A DNA stretch of 64,000 bases. It comes from Sarcomyxa edulis. Its lineage: Eukaryota; Basidiomycota; Agaricomycetes; Agaricales; Mycenaceae. The stretch lies in NCBI GenBank assembly GCA_009761415.1, contig QUOL01000002.1, positions 1-64,000 on the forward strand. Direction: 5' to 3'. The position numbers and the translations under genes were made by a program. How positions within the stretch are numbered: position 1 is the stretch's first letter; each line of letters begins with the position of its first letter. Under the pieces are notes generated by a model that worked only from the letters and a program-made list of their open reading frames with translations, made no database searches and was not told where the DNA came from. Below, one piece after another: positions 10,644 to 20,407 of the stretch.

Positions 10644-11739
10644 TAGAGAATTTCGGACGAGAGATGGATAGGGGATCTCGGTGATGGAAGCAAAACAGGG
10701 AATGCGACAAAGTAGAGAGATTGGCAGGAGAGGGGAAAATAAGAAGAGAGGTGAGGCGATGTGACTTCGTTGTTCGAGGGTAGGACTTTTCGGAGGATGC
10801 GCATGTAACCGTGAATTCCTCCCGGGATTATCGGGATGTCTTGACGAGGTCATGGAATTTGGTCTCCGTAATCGATATCTGCGATATGGAACAAGATGAG
10901 GGATTTGCTTACCTAGAGTTCCAATCCCTCGCGAGTCCTGAGTCCCACCACTAAATCCTCTTCGTATCTAAAATATGAGGTAGGATCTGTTACAGTATGT
11001 GGAATAAGATCAGTGCAGACAAGTAATAAGATCAGTATAGATAAGTGGAAAAAACGGTAGGACTCACCGAGTTTTATGTGGTTAAGTCGAGAAAATACGA
11101 GTTTTATGCAATCCGGGAGGTAGGTCGCAAATTTGACACGGAGAGTTGCGCAGTGGTGTTGCTGTAGTACATGTGGTGAGTGACGAGGAGAGGACAAGGA
11201 GAGGATAGGGCTGACTGTGGAAGGGACTGTGCGGAGCTGTGTGAGTATAGAGTGAGCGGAGATTTGAACTGTGACCGCAGACTGCGTACATAGTTCAAGC
11301 TCCGACGGCACAGTCCGCGCTGCTGTGGAAGCTGTGCACAGTCAAATTGAAGCTCCGAACGGCTGTGCACAGACTCCGATCACAGTACGGGCTGTGGACA
11401 GCACAGTGGCCGGCTGTGGGGAGGGACTGTGGTTGGCTGTGGAAGCTGCGTGGCCGGCCCGGTGGACTTCCGGAGAGTAGGGACACAGAACTGGGGGCTC
11501 CGGGGAACTGAGTAGCCGGTAGACGACTGTGTAAATGGCGTCGACACCGCAGCCGGCCCGCCAAGTGGCGTGGGAAACGCGGTCCTCCTCGAACAATCCT
11601 ACGTTCGAGGCCACCGTTTGACCTCAATACCTCACGGAATATTATGATGTTGGTATCTATATGGAGCTACAATATGGGGGGTCATTATAACCGAAGGAAT
11701 TTTTTTAATCTTGACTCTACCTATTTCTACAGGCAATTT
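10644..11739. other. Gene-free subtelomeric sequence with CTGTG-rich block
   Basis: I recognise no gene. Between about 11210 and 11530 the pentamer CTGTG or its complement CACAG occurs every few bases, often as GCTGTGGA or CTGTGCACAG, giving high local self-complementarity. Open frames there are shadows of the repeat. Without the retrotransposon, 11739 would join 17896. Confidence 0.5.
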
Positions 11740-11744
11740 AGTGT
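11740..11744. repeat. Target-site duplication AGTGT, left copy
   Basis: AGTGT immediately precedes the left LTR and is repeated directly after the right LTR at 17896-17900, as expected for integration of a Ty3-type element with 5-bp staggered cuts. Confidence 0.9.
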
Positions 11745-12176
11745 TGTCAGGGCAACACCAATCTATACAAGACCAGCGGGCCACTGAAGCGTCACGAGCG
11801 AAAGGCGAGAACAGAGAAAGAGGAGGAGAGGAGATACAAAGGGAAAGAGAGAGGAGAGGGAAGCGATAGAAGACACTACAGGAGTTATATGACTTAGGTT
11901 CCCACTAGATTGGCGGTAATCCTGAGAGATCGAACTGAGGATCCCCAGGGTGCATAGCGCCCTTTATATATCTACCTACATTACATGATTGGTAAGCTAT
12001 AGAATCCTATGGAACATAATGGAACACCGTTAGTAAGATGATGATGCAACTCCGCAGCACCTTAGTAATCGCATCAGTCAGCAGCAGGAATAAAGGTATC
12101 CCAAGGAATAACTATAGCCCCCTGATAAGATAAGATAAGATCAAAGATAAAGTCCAAAATGAGTCGTTTCCTGACA
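11745..12176 (-). repeat. Ty3 element 3' LTR
   Basis: This 432-bp long terminal repeat starts TGTCAGG and ends CCTGACA, so its ends are inverted repeats. By eye I found no difference from the LTR at 17464-17895. The element is transcribed on the minus strand, which makes this the 3' LTR. A purine-rich stretch lies inside it. Confidence 0.95.
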
Positions 12177-12190
12177 TCACCCCCCTTCTA
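12177..12190 (-). other. Polypurine tract of the Ty3 element
   Basis: Read on the minus strand, AGAAGGGGGGTGA directly precedes the 3' LTR, the expected position of the primer for plus-strand DNA synthesis. It overlaps the pol stop codon by only a few bases. Confidence 0.75.
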
Positions 12191-15100
12191 GGTCGAATCG
12201 TCCTCGATATGACTACGATTAAGTGGTATCGACCAAGTCGGGATGTGTTTTGTCCTTTCCTTCTCCAAGACTGAGATTGTGGCATCAGTGTAGGTTTCGA
12301 GAGGTCTAAACGGCAGTTGAGTGAAGAGTGCAGCGTTAATCCGTCGCGGTGCATTGGGGTGCAACTGATGGAACTGTCGAACCAGTCTTTTTGCACGATC
12401 AACGTTATCCTCCGGTTCCCAGGTGTTGTGTTCGTCGGTGTACCCCTTCCACTTGATCAAATAGTACAGCTTGCCTCGTTCCAACTTAGAGTTCAAGATT
12501 TCTTCAACTTCGTATCGGGGTTCACCTTCGACCTGGATTGGAGGGGGAGGATCGGATCTTTGGCCTTCGATCTGGGGTGGAACGTAGCGTCGCAGTTTGG
12601 AGACATTGAATACGGGGTGTAGCTTGTTGTAACGCTTTGGCAACTTGAGTTTATACGCGTTGGGCGACACAACTTTGGTGATTTCGAATGGTCCGTCCCG
12701 CTTGTGACTTAGCTTTTTGGAGGGGCGGTCTGTCTTGATGTCGCTCAAGTCAAGGTACACCTTGTCTCCAACCTTGTACTGTGGGGTTTCGATCCGACCT
12801 TGATCTGCAAATCTCTTCATCTCATCTGCCGCCTTATTTAGAGCCGCTTCTACTTCCTCATGGACCTTTTTCATGCGTAGTGCAAAGTCCTCAGCAGCTT
12901 CTGACTTGACATTCCTTTTCGGCTCGACCCCCATCCTTGGATGTCTTCCAGTATTGGCGTAGAAGGGGGAGACTTGAGTCGACGACGAAACTCGGTTGTT
13001 AAGCGCAAACTCGGCGATGGCTAGCCAATCAGCCCAATCATTTTGCCTATGATTGATGAACAAGCGAAGATATTGTTCAATTTCCTGGTTGGTTCTTTCC
13101 GTTTGTCCATCACTTTGAGGGTGGTAGGCTGTCGACAGTTTGCGTTTGACACCGAGTAGCGTGTGAAGGTCTTTCATGAGCTGCGAGGCAAATTGCGGTC
13201 CGCGGTCCGAGATGACTGAGTCCGGGAGACCGTGGTACCTCCAGACGTGATCTCTGTAAAGCGCGGCTAGTCCAAGGGATGACAATTCTTCGGAGCATGG
13301 GATGATGTGGGTCATTTTGGTGAATCTGTCAACGACCACGAGAATTGCATCGTTCCCTTGGCTATCTGGCAGTCCAGTGATCAAATCTACGGAGATATCT
13401 GTCCACGGCGCCGAAGGGGTGCGGTTAGGCATGAGCTTTCCTATTGGTGGGGCAGGGAATGTCTTTGTTCGATTACATTTGTCGCAACCTTCGATGTACT
13501 GGGTTACGAATTTAGTCATTCCTGGCCACCAGTAGTTCCTGCTCATGAGCTCTAGGGTCTTCCACTTTCCAGGGTGTCCCACGACTGCAGAATCGTGATG
13601 TAATTCCACAATCTTTCGCCGTAGTTCTTCCTTCTTAGGGACGTAGACTTTTCCTCGGAATAGTATCAACCCTTGCTCTTCTGACCACTCTTCTTCTCTG
13701 AGACGTCTGACAGGGGAATGTTTGAGTTCTTCAACAGCTTTGACCACCGACTCATCATAGTCTTTGCACTTTCTGATGTCTGATAAAATGCTAGACTCGT
13801 TGTTTTCGATCAAAACGTGGCCCTGTTGAAGCGCTCGGATTCGGAAAAACTCTGGTTTCAGAAGGATTTGGTTCTGGTTATCCTCTTCCCCCTTGTCATG
13901 ATCTGCTCGTCTCGAGACATAATCTGGTTTGGCCGATGCAGACCCTGGTCGGTGTTTCAGCACAAAATCAAATCGCGATAGGTAAAGTGCCCATCTCGCT
14001 TGTCGTCGATTCAAGTTCCGTGCTGTTTTGAAGTATTCCAGGTTCTTATGGTCGCTCCAGATTACCACCGGGTGGTCAGCCCCTTCGAGGTAGTGTCGCC
14101 ATTCTTCCAAACATCGAATGATGGCTAGCATTTCTTTATCGTGTATATCATAGTTGCGTTGCACATCATTCAATCCTTTGGAGAGATAGGCGCACGGTCT
14201 CCATTTACCATCATCACAGAGCATGCTTAGAATACCCCCAGTCGCATGACCTGAGGAGTCGGCCTCAATCTTCATCTGCTTTGTCGGGTCAGGATATACG
14301 AGGACAGGCTCGGAGGAGAATCTTCTCTTTAACTCGTCGAATGCCTTTTGTTGTTCCTCCGTCCATTTCCATGGTGCATCCTTCCGAGTGAGCTGATGAA
14401 GGGGTTTTGCCACTTTAGAGAATCCCTCTATGAAGCGCCGGTAGAAGTTAGCAAAGCCGAGAAAGGCTTGCAGCTCCTTGACTTTTGTTGGTACCGGCCA
14501 CTTCATGACTGCTTCGACTTTCTTGGGGTCCATTCTAATGTGGTCACCCGAGATGATGAGACCGAGGTATTCCAGCTCTGTTTTCTCAAACTCGCATTTT
14601 TCGGGTTTAAGGAATAGATCATTGTCTCGTAGGATTTCAAGAACTTGTTTGACTATTTTCCTGTGTTCTTCCAGTGTCTTGGTGAAGATCAGGATGTCGT
14701 CCATGTAAACAATGACTACTCCTTTATCGATCAGCGGTTTGAGAATGTGGTTCATCATGGTCTGGAAGGAAGCCGGCGAATTCATCAGTCCAAAGAACAT
14801 AACGGTTGGTTCGAACATCCCTCTGTTGGTTTTGAAGGCTGCTTTCCACTCATCCCCTTCCTTGATGCGCAAATTGTTGTATCCCCACCGTAGGTCTAAT
14901 TTGGTGAAGATCTTTGCGTTTTTAAGTTTATCAACAAGTTCGGGGATTAGGGGTAGTGGGTAAGCGTTCTTGACTGTGTGGGAGTTCAGATGCCGATAGT
15001 CTTGAACCGGGCGATTCGTACCGTCTTTCTTCTTCACGAAGAAGAAGGGAGCCGCTTGGGGAGACTTCGAGGGTCGGATATATCCTTTGCGTAGGTTCTC

Positions 15101-15919
15101 GTCGATGAATTCGTCGAGTTCCTTTTGTTCTTTTGGTGACAGAGGGTACAGTTTAGGGTTTTGAGGGATAAAGGTGTCTTTCAGATCTATGGGATGGTCC
15201 CAAGGTCGTCGTTCAGGGAGTCGTTCCGACGCCTTCTTTTCGAACAGTTCTAAGAATTCATGATACTGTTCGGGGACTATGGTTTCGGGTTTAGGTTTAG
15301 ATTGAAAGACCCCTGCGTCACCAGCAAAGAATATCCGTTCCGTTGGAATTTCTTCATACTCGTCGTCTTCTTTATGAGCCCAAGGATCATACCACGTGTG
15401 GTAGATGGCTTCTTCGTCTTCACCTTCTTCATCTTCGTTGACCATGGTGGGGAATGGGGTCTTAGCTTTGGCTTTTGCCTTGCGGCGTACCTTAGCGTCG
15501 TACCCACATTCTTTTGGACACCTAGTCATCTCCACTTCACCCTTTTCCCAGTCTATTTCCGGGTTGTGCTTCTTCAACCAGGAGTGTCCGATAATAACCG
15601 CCATCTTCCCAAGGTTGGTGATCGCAAAAGTAGCACGTTCCTTATGCCCCTTATAGTTCAGGATCATGTCTACTTCTTCTGTGATCGACCCTCCTTCGTT
15701 CAGGGTTCCATCTACATTGTATACTTGAATGGGTCTTTTCAGTCGTCGGGTTGCTAGCCCATTGCCTTTTGCAAATTCTTTATCCATAAACAATGTAGTG
15801 GCCCCTGAATCCAGCAACGCATCAATGTTGATTGCACGATGAGTGTCAAGAGTTCTAAGACCAACGTTCATAGAAACGTGTGTCTTAAGGTTGAGGGTTC
15901 TGACATAATGTTTTTCCAC
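12188..15919 (-). CDS. pol: Ty3/gypsy Pol polyprotein with chromodomain
   Basis: Uninterrupted pol frame of about 1240 residues. In order: aspartic protease (ALLDSGATTLF near residue 37), reverse transcriptase (KLDLRWGY, then catalytic VYMDDIL near residue 410), RNase H (KIEADSSGHATGG, later WSDHKNLEYF), integrase (HHDSAVVGHPG with CDKC zinc-binding region, then a D,D,E core with SVDLITGLPD, ISDRGPQF and SDGQTERTNQEIEQYL) and a C-terminal chromodomain (YEVEEILNSKL, YLIKWKGY, NTWEPEDN). The chromodomain places it among chromodomain-bearing Ty3 elements, which direct integration to particular chromatin. The first listed codon, at 15919, is GTG. The frame stays open upstream and overlaps the end of gag in the -1 frame, so Pol is probably made as Gag-Pol by frameshifting. 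All catalytic motifs are intact. Confidence 0.95.
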   Translation of the reverse strand: MEKHYVRTLNLKTHVSMNVGLRTLDTHRAINIDALLDSGATTLFMDKEFAKGNGLATRRLKRPIQVYNVDGTLNEGGSITEEVDMILNYKGHKERATFAITNLGKMAVIIGHSWLKKHNPEIDWEKGEVEMTRCPKECGYDAKVRRKAKAKAKTPFPTMVNEDEEGEDEEAIYHTWYDPWAHKEDDEYEEIPTERIFFAGDAGVFQSKPKPETIVPEQYHEFLELFEKKASERLPERRPWDHPIDLKDTFIPQNPKLYPLSPKEQKELDEFIDENLRKGYIRPSKSPQAAPFFFVKKKDGTNRPVQDYRHLNSHTVKNAYPLPLIPELVDKLKNAKIFTKLDLRWGYNNLRIKEGDEWKAAFKTNRGMFEPTVMFFGLMNSPASFQTMMNHILKPLIDKGVVIVYMDDILIFTKTLEEHRKIVKQVLEILRDNDLFLKPEKCEFEKTELEYLGLIISGDHIRMDPKKVEAVMKWPVPTKVKELQAFLGFANFYRRFIEGFSKVAKPLHQLTRKDAPWKWTEEQQKAFDELKRRFSSEPVLVYPDPTKQMKIEADSSGHATGGILSMLCDDGKWRPCAYLSKGLNDVQRNYDIHDKEMLAIIRCLEEWRHYLEGADHPVVIWSDHKNLEYFKTARNLNRRQARWALYLSRFDFVLKHRPGSASAKPDYVSRRADHDKGEEDNQNQILLKPEFFRIRALQQGHVLIENNESSILSDIRKCKDYDESVVKAVEELKHSPVRRLREEEWSEEQGLILFRGKVYVPKKEELRRKIVELHHDSAVVGHPGKWKTLELMSRNYWWPGMTKFVTQYIEGCDKCNRTKTFPAPPIGKLMPNRTPSAPWTDISVDLITGLPDSQGNDAILVVVDRFTKMTHIIPCSEELSSLGLAALYRDHVWRYHGLPDSVISDRGPQFASQLMKDLHTLLGVKRKLSTAYHPQSDGQTERTNQEIEQYLRLFINHRQNDWADWLAIAEFALNNRVSSSTQVSPFYANTGRHPRMGVEPKRNVKSEAAEDFALRMKKVHEEVEAALNKAADEMKRFADQGRIETPQYKVGDKVYLDLSDIKTDRPSKKLSHKRDGPFEITKVVSPNAYKLKLPKRYNKLHPVFNVSKLRRYVPPQIEGQRSDPPPPIQVEGEPRYEVEEILNSKLERGKLYYLIKWKGYTDEHNTWEPEDNVDRAKRLVRQFHQLHPNAPRRINAALFTQLPFRPLETYTDATISVLEKERTKHIPTWSIPLNRSHIEDDST

Positions 15920-16029
15920 AGGGGGTTTCGATTCGTGAGCGGGGGAAACAACTTTATTTTCTTCAAAATGTACATGTTTTTCTATTCTAGAATCGGAACC
16001 CTTGGTAGCGGCAATCGAGTTTGTGGAAG

Positions 16030-17019
16030 TTACTGATTGCCGTTTTGAAAACCCTCTTCCTTTCGGAAGTACTCTCTCAACTCGTCAAACGTCATGCTTC
16101 TGATGTCGGCATAGGTACAGTTACGAGCGATGTGTCCTAGCCGTTGGCAACGGAAGCATTTGATAGGTGGACGTTTGCCGGCGCGATCCACATCCATGGC
16201 GTCTGGGTCCCTTTGCCTTGGCGCATCGGGCTGACGTTGAGGTGGTACAACTGGGGCTGGAGGCGGAGCTACTGGTTTGTCTCGACGAGGTTGTGTCCTG
16301 GATGTGTCGTTCCAGACGTTCTTGGCTTTCTCGTTGTAGCGAATGCGTTGATTGTCCAGCTTTAGCACCCATTCGTACCAGCCAGCCAGGGTGTTTGGCA
16401 TAGCAGGTAATGCGTAGACGCGTTCTCGAAGCCGATGGTTTAGACCCGTTTCAAACTTTTCAATCAACGCTACCTCATTGTACCCAGTACGTGGGGCGAT
16501 CGATGCAAAAGCCCGGACGTACTCGTCGGCGGTCTGGCTGCCCTGGAACAACTTGCTCATGTCAGTCTGAGCCGTATCCTGGGGATTGGGATCGGCAAAA
16601 GACTTTCTGAATTTTTGGATAAAGTCATTCCAGCTGGTGAAGGGAGCCTGTCGCCGGAGAGAGGTCATAGGATCTATTGTTCCAACCTGACTGATAGCCG
16701 TTAACGCCAAATCCACAAAGGTTTGTGCGGTTCCCCCCTGGATGTATGAGAGCGCAAACGAGATTTTGGTATCATCGTTTGGGAACTCAATGGCTCGACC
16801 GTTCATATAGTTGATGTTTTCGTTGATGAACGCATCAGCCTGGGCTTTGTCTCCAGAGAAAATACGAGGGGGATTGATTTTAGGAAGTCGGGGATGAGGG
16901 GCAGGAAGTGGTTGCGGCATGGGTTGTGGCTGGGGTTGGGCAAGCTGTTGGTTCAGCAGGTTGGTGAGGGCGGCGATTTGGGTTTCGAGTTGCGTAATGC
17001 GGTCATCAGGGTCCTCCAT
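16030..17019 (-). CDS. gag: Ty3/gypsy Gag protein
   Basis: This 329-residue Gag starts with ATG at 17019. A proline/glutamine-rich N-terminal part (about residues 25-45) precedes the capsid-like region (AFINENINYMNGRAIEF to FETGLNHRLRERV). A basic linker follows, then one zinc knuckle CFRCQRLGHIARNC near residue 290 for RNA packaging. It ends at TAA 16030, downstream of which pol continues in the -1 frame. No stop or frameshift interrupts it. Confidence 0.93.
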   Translation of the reverse strand: MEDPDDRITQLETQIAALTNLLNQQLAQPQPQPMPQPLPAPHPRLPKINPPRIFSGDKAQADAFINENINYMNGRAIEFPNDDTKISFALSYIQGGTAQTFVDLALTAISQVGTIDPMTSLRRQAPFTSWNDFIQKFRKSFADPNPQDTAQTDMSKLFQGSQTADEYVRAFASIAPRTGYNEVALIEKFETGLNHRLRERVYALPAMPNTLAGWYEWVLKLDNQRIRYNEKAKNVWNDTSRTQPRRDKPVAPPPAPVVPPQRQPDAPRQRDPDAMDVDRAGKRPPIKCFRCQRLGHIARNCTYADIRSMTFDELREYFRKEEGFQNGNQ

Positions 17020-17463
17020 GGTAGTAGCAAGAGGAGATGCGAGGTGGGAAGGAGTTATGGAAAGGTGGGGAGGTTACTACAGACACGATCGAATGCGTGA
17101 TACTAAACAGGTCCCCGTTGGTTAGACGGATCAACCCAACCGGATAGTATGCACGAGCGAAAACAATATGAGTGTAGCGCGGTATGCGTAAGGCGAGGTG
17201 CCGTTAGCTTGTGTTCTGTTGCTACTCAGACAATATCCTTCTTCTGTTCCAAAAGGACTATTGCGCGGTTAAGCCTTGGCGACTACTGCAGATCTGAAGT
17301 CGGGCTCAACGTTACTTCAGATTATGCTTGTCAGCTGAGTTGAGTGGAACACAAGTTCTTGATGGCGAGGTAAAAGGTAGTTAGTAATGTGAATGGAAAG
17401 AGGGAATGGAGGGGCGCAGCGTGTATTTCAGGATTAGGGCGTCGTAGGGTGAGTTCGATCTTC

Positions 17464-17895
17464 TGTCAGGGCAACACCAATCTATACAAGACCAGCGGGC
17501 CACTGAAGCGTCACGAGCGAAAGGCGAGAACAGAGAAAGAGGAGGAGAGGAGATACAAAGGGAAAGAGAGAGGAGAGGGAAGCGATAGAAGACACTACAG
17601 GAGTTATATGACTTAGGTTCCCACTAGATTGGCGGTAATCCTGAGAGATCGAACTGAGGATCCCCAGGGTGCATAGCGCCCTTTATATATCTACCTACAT
17701 TACATGATTGGTAAGCTATAGAATCCTATGGAACATAATGGAACACCGTTAGTAAGATGATGATGCAACTCCGCAGCACCTTAGTAATCGCATCAGTCAG
17801 CAGCAGGAATAAAGGTATCCCAAGGAATAACTATAGCCCCCTGATAAGATAAGATAAGATCAAAGATAAAGTCCAAAATGAGTCGTTTCCTGACA
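17464..17895 (-). repeat. Ty3 element 5' LTR
   Basis: 432 bp, starting TGTCAGG and ending CCTGACA, matching 11745-12176 throughout by eye. For the minus-strand element this is the 5' LTR, carrying its promoter. The leader between 17020 and 17463 has no gene of its own. Confidence 0.95.
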
Positions 17896-17900
17896 AGTGT
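17896..17900. repeat. Target-site duplication AGTGT, right copy
   Basis: Matches 11740-11744 exactly and marks the right boundary of the retrotransposon insertion. Confidence 0.9.
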
Positions 17901-18479
17901 CAGGTTTTGGCTTTTTCAGTGAATGACCCATTACACAAGCAATAATGTGGGGGAAACTTCCAGAGTTTAGTCATATACTCTCTGAAGTACCCTGATCAAG
18001 GCTAGGTACTTTGCTAAGGGAGGGGACGAGGGGCAAAGGTACTAATTCAGCTCCCAAGTTGCCGAGTGCCCGATTTCTCGGTCCAAAACACCCCTTACTG
18101 TGTCCCATCGTACGGACGTATAGAGGGTCCGATTACGTAATCCTATCCACGGGATATACTATTTCGAACCCTGGCTACAAAACTGTCTCCTCAGAATTTT
18201 GAAATTTCAATTCCTTCCAGGTGTTTTTGGCCGACTGTGTTGAGGATATCGGTGTGGTTTTCTGTGTTGGTAATAATACTAGGAGGGTACCAAAAAATCA
18301 GGTTTTTTACACTCATGAATTCTAGGAAGCTCAGTATAGCATGGAAAATAGATATAGCCAAAGGTAAGATCTTGGAGGCTTAGTGCGGTGAGTTGCCTGA
18401 ATGGGTAGGATCGGTTGCGCTGTGCAGAGCCTATACCCTCCAACCTGGTGTAGTGGATGTGTGATTTTGGAACTTTGTT
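17901..18479. other. Gene-free subtelomeric sequence
   Basis: This is the continuation of the segment interrupted by the retrotransposon. I see no gene, RNA or repeat in it. Confidence 0.4.
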
Positions 18480-18624
18480 CCATAACTCCTAACCCTTCAA
18501 GACCAACCCTAACCTCTAATACTGGCTTTTCTTTTTTCTTTTATGATCCTCAACCCTAACACCTAACACTAACCCTAACACCTAACCTCCTAACCTCCTA
18601 ACTACCCCAACCCTAACGTCCTAG
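18480..18624. repeat. Degenerate interstitial telomere repeat
   Basis: Words such as CCTAACCC, AACCCTAACACC, CACTAACCCTAACACCTAAC and CCTAACCTCCTAAC occur over about 130 bp, interrupted by a T/C-rich stretch. The C-rich strand has the same orientation as the telomere at position 1. The array directly precedes the first module of the hairpin/TAGG mosaic and looks like a former chromosome end now internal. Confidence 0.75.
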
Positions 18625-19564
18625 TTTTGCGGTTAGCGGCTAATTCCGATTTCTTGTCTGAAGGCTTAATCCTAGTCTTTGTGCATAATCAGAGTAAACT
18701 CTGATTATAATAACACTGACTGCTAATATTGAAAACTTGACCGTGGGAATATTTTGGAATGTGCATATACCATCATGACCGGAATCATGACATTTCATAA
18801 CAAGGTTTTTTTCTTGAAATCTGTACTTCGAAACTGGTCTTATAGGGATAATGCAATTATAATGCTGTTAAATGCTTATTAATTCAAGCCAAATATTCCT
18901 GCAGGTTCATTGGCTGGACCGATGGTCATGAAATTTTTTGAGGGTAGGCGTATGCATATTAGAACTATATTCCCAAAGTTTCAAGGTTGGCGCACACTAT
19001 ACAGGTGCTGGCGTAGCTATATAATGGGTGGAAAATAGGAATTTGGGTGTAAACTGGCAATGGCGCAGAGGTATATACACAAAAAAAATTCCAAACTCTG
19101 CGGTAGTCAGCTCTGGACATATACGCTAGTATTTCAAAAGAAACCTAAGGATTTGGACGGATACCCGCGCCCTACGCTTAGATACAACTTTGGCATTCTG
19201 GCCAAAGTTAAATAGGCGGGTATAGGCTACGCCTTATATATTTTTATGAATGGACTCTTGGGACGGGTCACCTGACCATGTACGCCAACCCTCATTTCAA
19301 AAAAAGTGGGTATATAGCAAGGCGTACCCAGGCGTAGCCTGTTCTTTCAGCCAAATCAGATTTCTGACACCTCTGGATGTTTGTGGCTGAAACCAAACAA
19401 AGGCAAACACATACACATCAGATTTTTGCATTTTCCGGAAGCCAGGAAGCGTACGCTCATGACGGTATAACTTTTTTGACATATTGCATACGGGCGTAGC
19501 CAGGCGTAGCTTGAAACTTTCCAAGCCGGACAATGGGGCATTGTCAAATTTCCCACCCATTAGG
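18625..19564 (+). repeat. Module E1, full-length type-B' element (~0.94 kb)
   Basis: A non-coding module that begins TTTTGCGGTTAGCGGCTAATTCC after a TAG and ends with hairpin arms GACAATG/CATTGTC (19529-19545), 19 nt and TTAGG. It is a diverged homologue of 20820-21779: both start TTTTG-AGCTAATTCC-like, both carry TGACCGTGGGA and TATACCATCATGA-CGGAATCAT near 100-160 bp in, and both end with GGCG-AG-CAGCG-AGC-type sequence before the hairpin. The short open frame on the minus strand near the end is not conserved and I do not call a gene. Confidence 0.7.
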
Positions 19565-19612
19565 CCAAAAAAGATGGAATAGGGTACCCTATTCCAGGAT
19601 CAGAAGGATAGG
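19565..19612 (+). repeat. Module E2, solo type-C' terminal fragment
   Basis: 48 bp consisting of a short lead, the perfect 20-bp palindrome GGAATAGGGTACCCTATTCC (19576-19595) and 17 nt ending in TAGG. The same fragment ends module E5 at 20784-20819, where it is followed by different sequence. Confidence 0.75.
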
Positions 19613-20363
19613 GGGGGTAGCGGCTGATTCCGATTACGGGTCTAACGGCTTCATCCCTGTTTCACTTGCGTTTTGACCGTTCTTTGTCTTGATCGTCTTG
19701 TATCGGTCTGTCCACTTCGATGGTTCGCTCTTTGATCTGATGTTTTTGCGTCTCTAATGCATACACTTCATCTCGATCTTGGGGTTGCACGGCTGAAGGT
19801 TGATTGCCTTCTTGTCTTGCCTCTCAGAGTTGGTTTTTTGTTTTTGTCGCAACTGATGCTTTGACCGTTCACTTTGGTCTTTGTCTCGCGCTTGGTGTAT
19901 GGTTGACGTCTTCTCCACTTCGATGGTTCCCTCTTTGATACCTGATTTTTACTTCTCACTCAGACACGTCTTGTCACTCGCTTTTGCGTTTTTTGATGTT
20001 TCCAAATAACAAGCCAGTGTCTTATTTGAAAAATGCTCTGGTTCCCTCTTTGATCCCTGATTTTTACTTGTCTCTCTCAGACACGTCTTGGTAGTCGCTT
20101 TTGCATTCTTGGATGTTCCAAATAACAAGCCAGTGTCTTATTTGGAAAATGCTCTGGCTCCTACTGTTGTGTCAAAGAACGCCCTATTCCGTCACAGGAC
20201 GCCCTATTCCGTGACCGAACGCCCTATTCCGTCACAAAACACCCTATTCCGTGACATTTCGTGACTGAACGCCCTATTCCGTCACCTTTTTCGTCCGTTT
20301 TGCCTTGAAATGACCTCGGGGTTAGTGGAATAGGGCGCCCTATTCCCGGATAAGAAACATAGG
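19613..20363 (+). repeat. Module E3, type-C element (~0.75 kb)
   Basis: This starts with G-rich sequence and TAGCGGCTGATTCC, like E1 and E6. It contains two ~120-bp internal repeats (each with CCAAATAA and TTATTTG inverted repeats) and five ~18-bp copies of ACGCCCTATTCCGTSAC between 20173 and 20300. It ends with the palindrome GGAATAGGGCGCCCTATTCC (20327-20346), 17 nt and TAGG. A longer-repeat copy is E7. No gene. Confidence 0.75.
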
Positions 20364-20407
20364 GGTTAGTGGAATAGGGCACCCTATTCCCGGATAAGAA
20401 ACATAGG
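20364..20407 (+). repeat. Module E4, solo type-C'' terminal fragment
   Basis: 44 bp: GGTTAGT, then the near-palindrome GGAATAGGGCACCCTATTCC (20371-20390) and the same 17-nt tail ending in TAGG as E3. It is a terminal fragment without an upstream body. Confidence 0.75.

Larger units (their letters stand above)
11745..17895 (-). mobile_element. Complete, young Ty3/gypsy chromodomain retrotransposon
   Basis: A 6151-bp element with matching LTRs, perfect 5-bp target duplication, intact gag and pol, and a polypurine tract. The apparent LTR identity implies insertion recent enough that no LTR mutation is seen by eye. I did not find a conventional TGG-starting tRNA primer site next to the 5' LTR; the minus-strand sequence there begins GAAGATCGAACTCACC. 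The insertion splits an otherwise continuous subtelomeric segment. Confidence 0.95.

Noticed and set aside
15260..15757. 165-codon plus-strand frame
   Set aside because: It lies antisense inside the intact pol gene and has no independent support.
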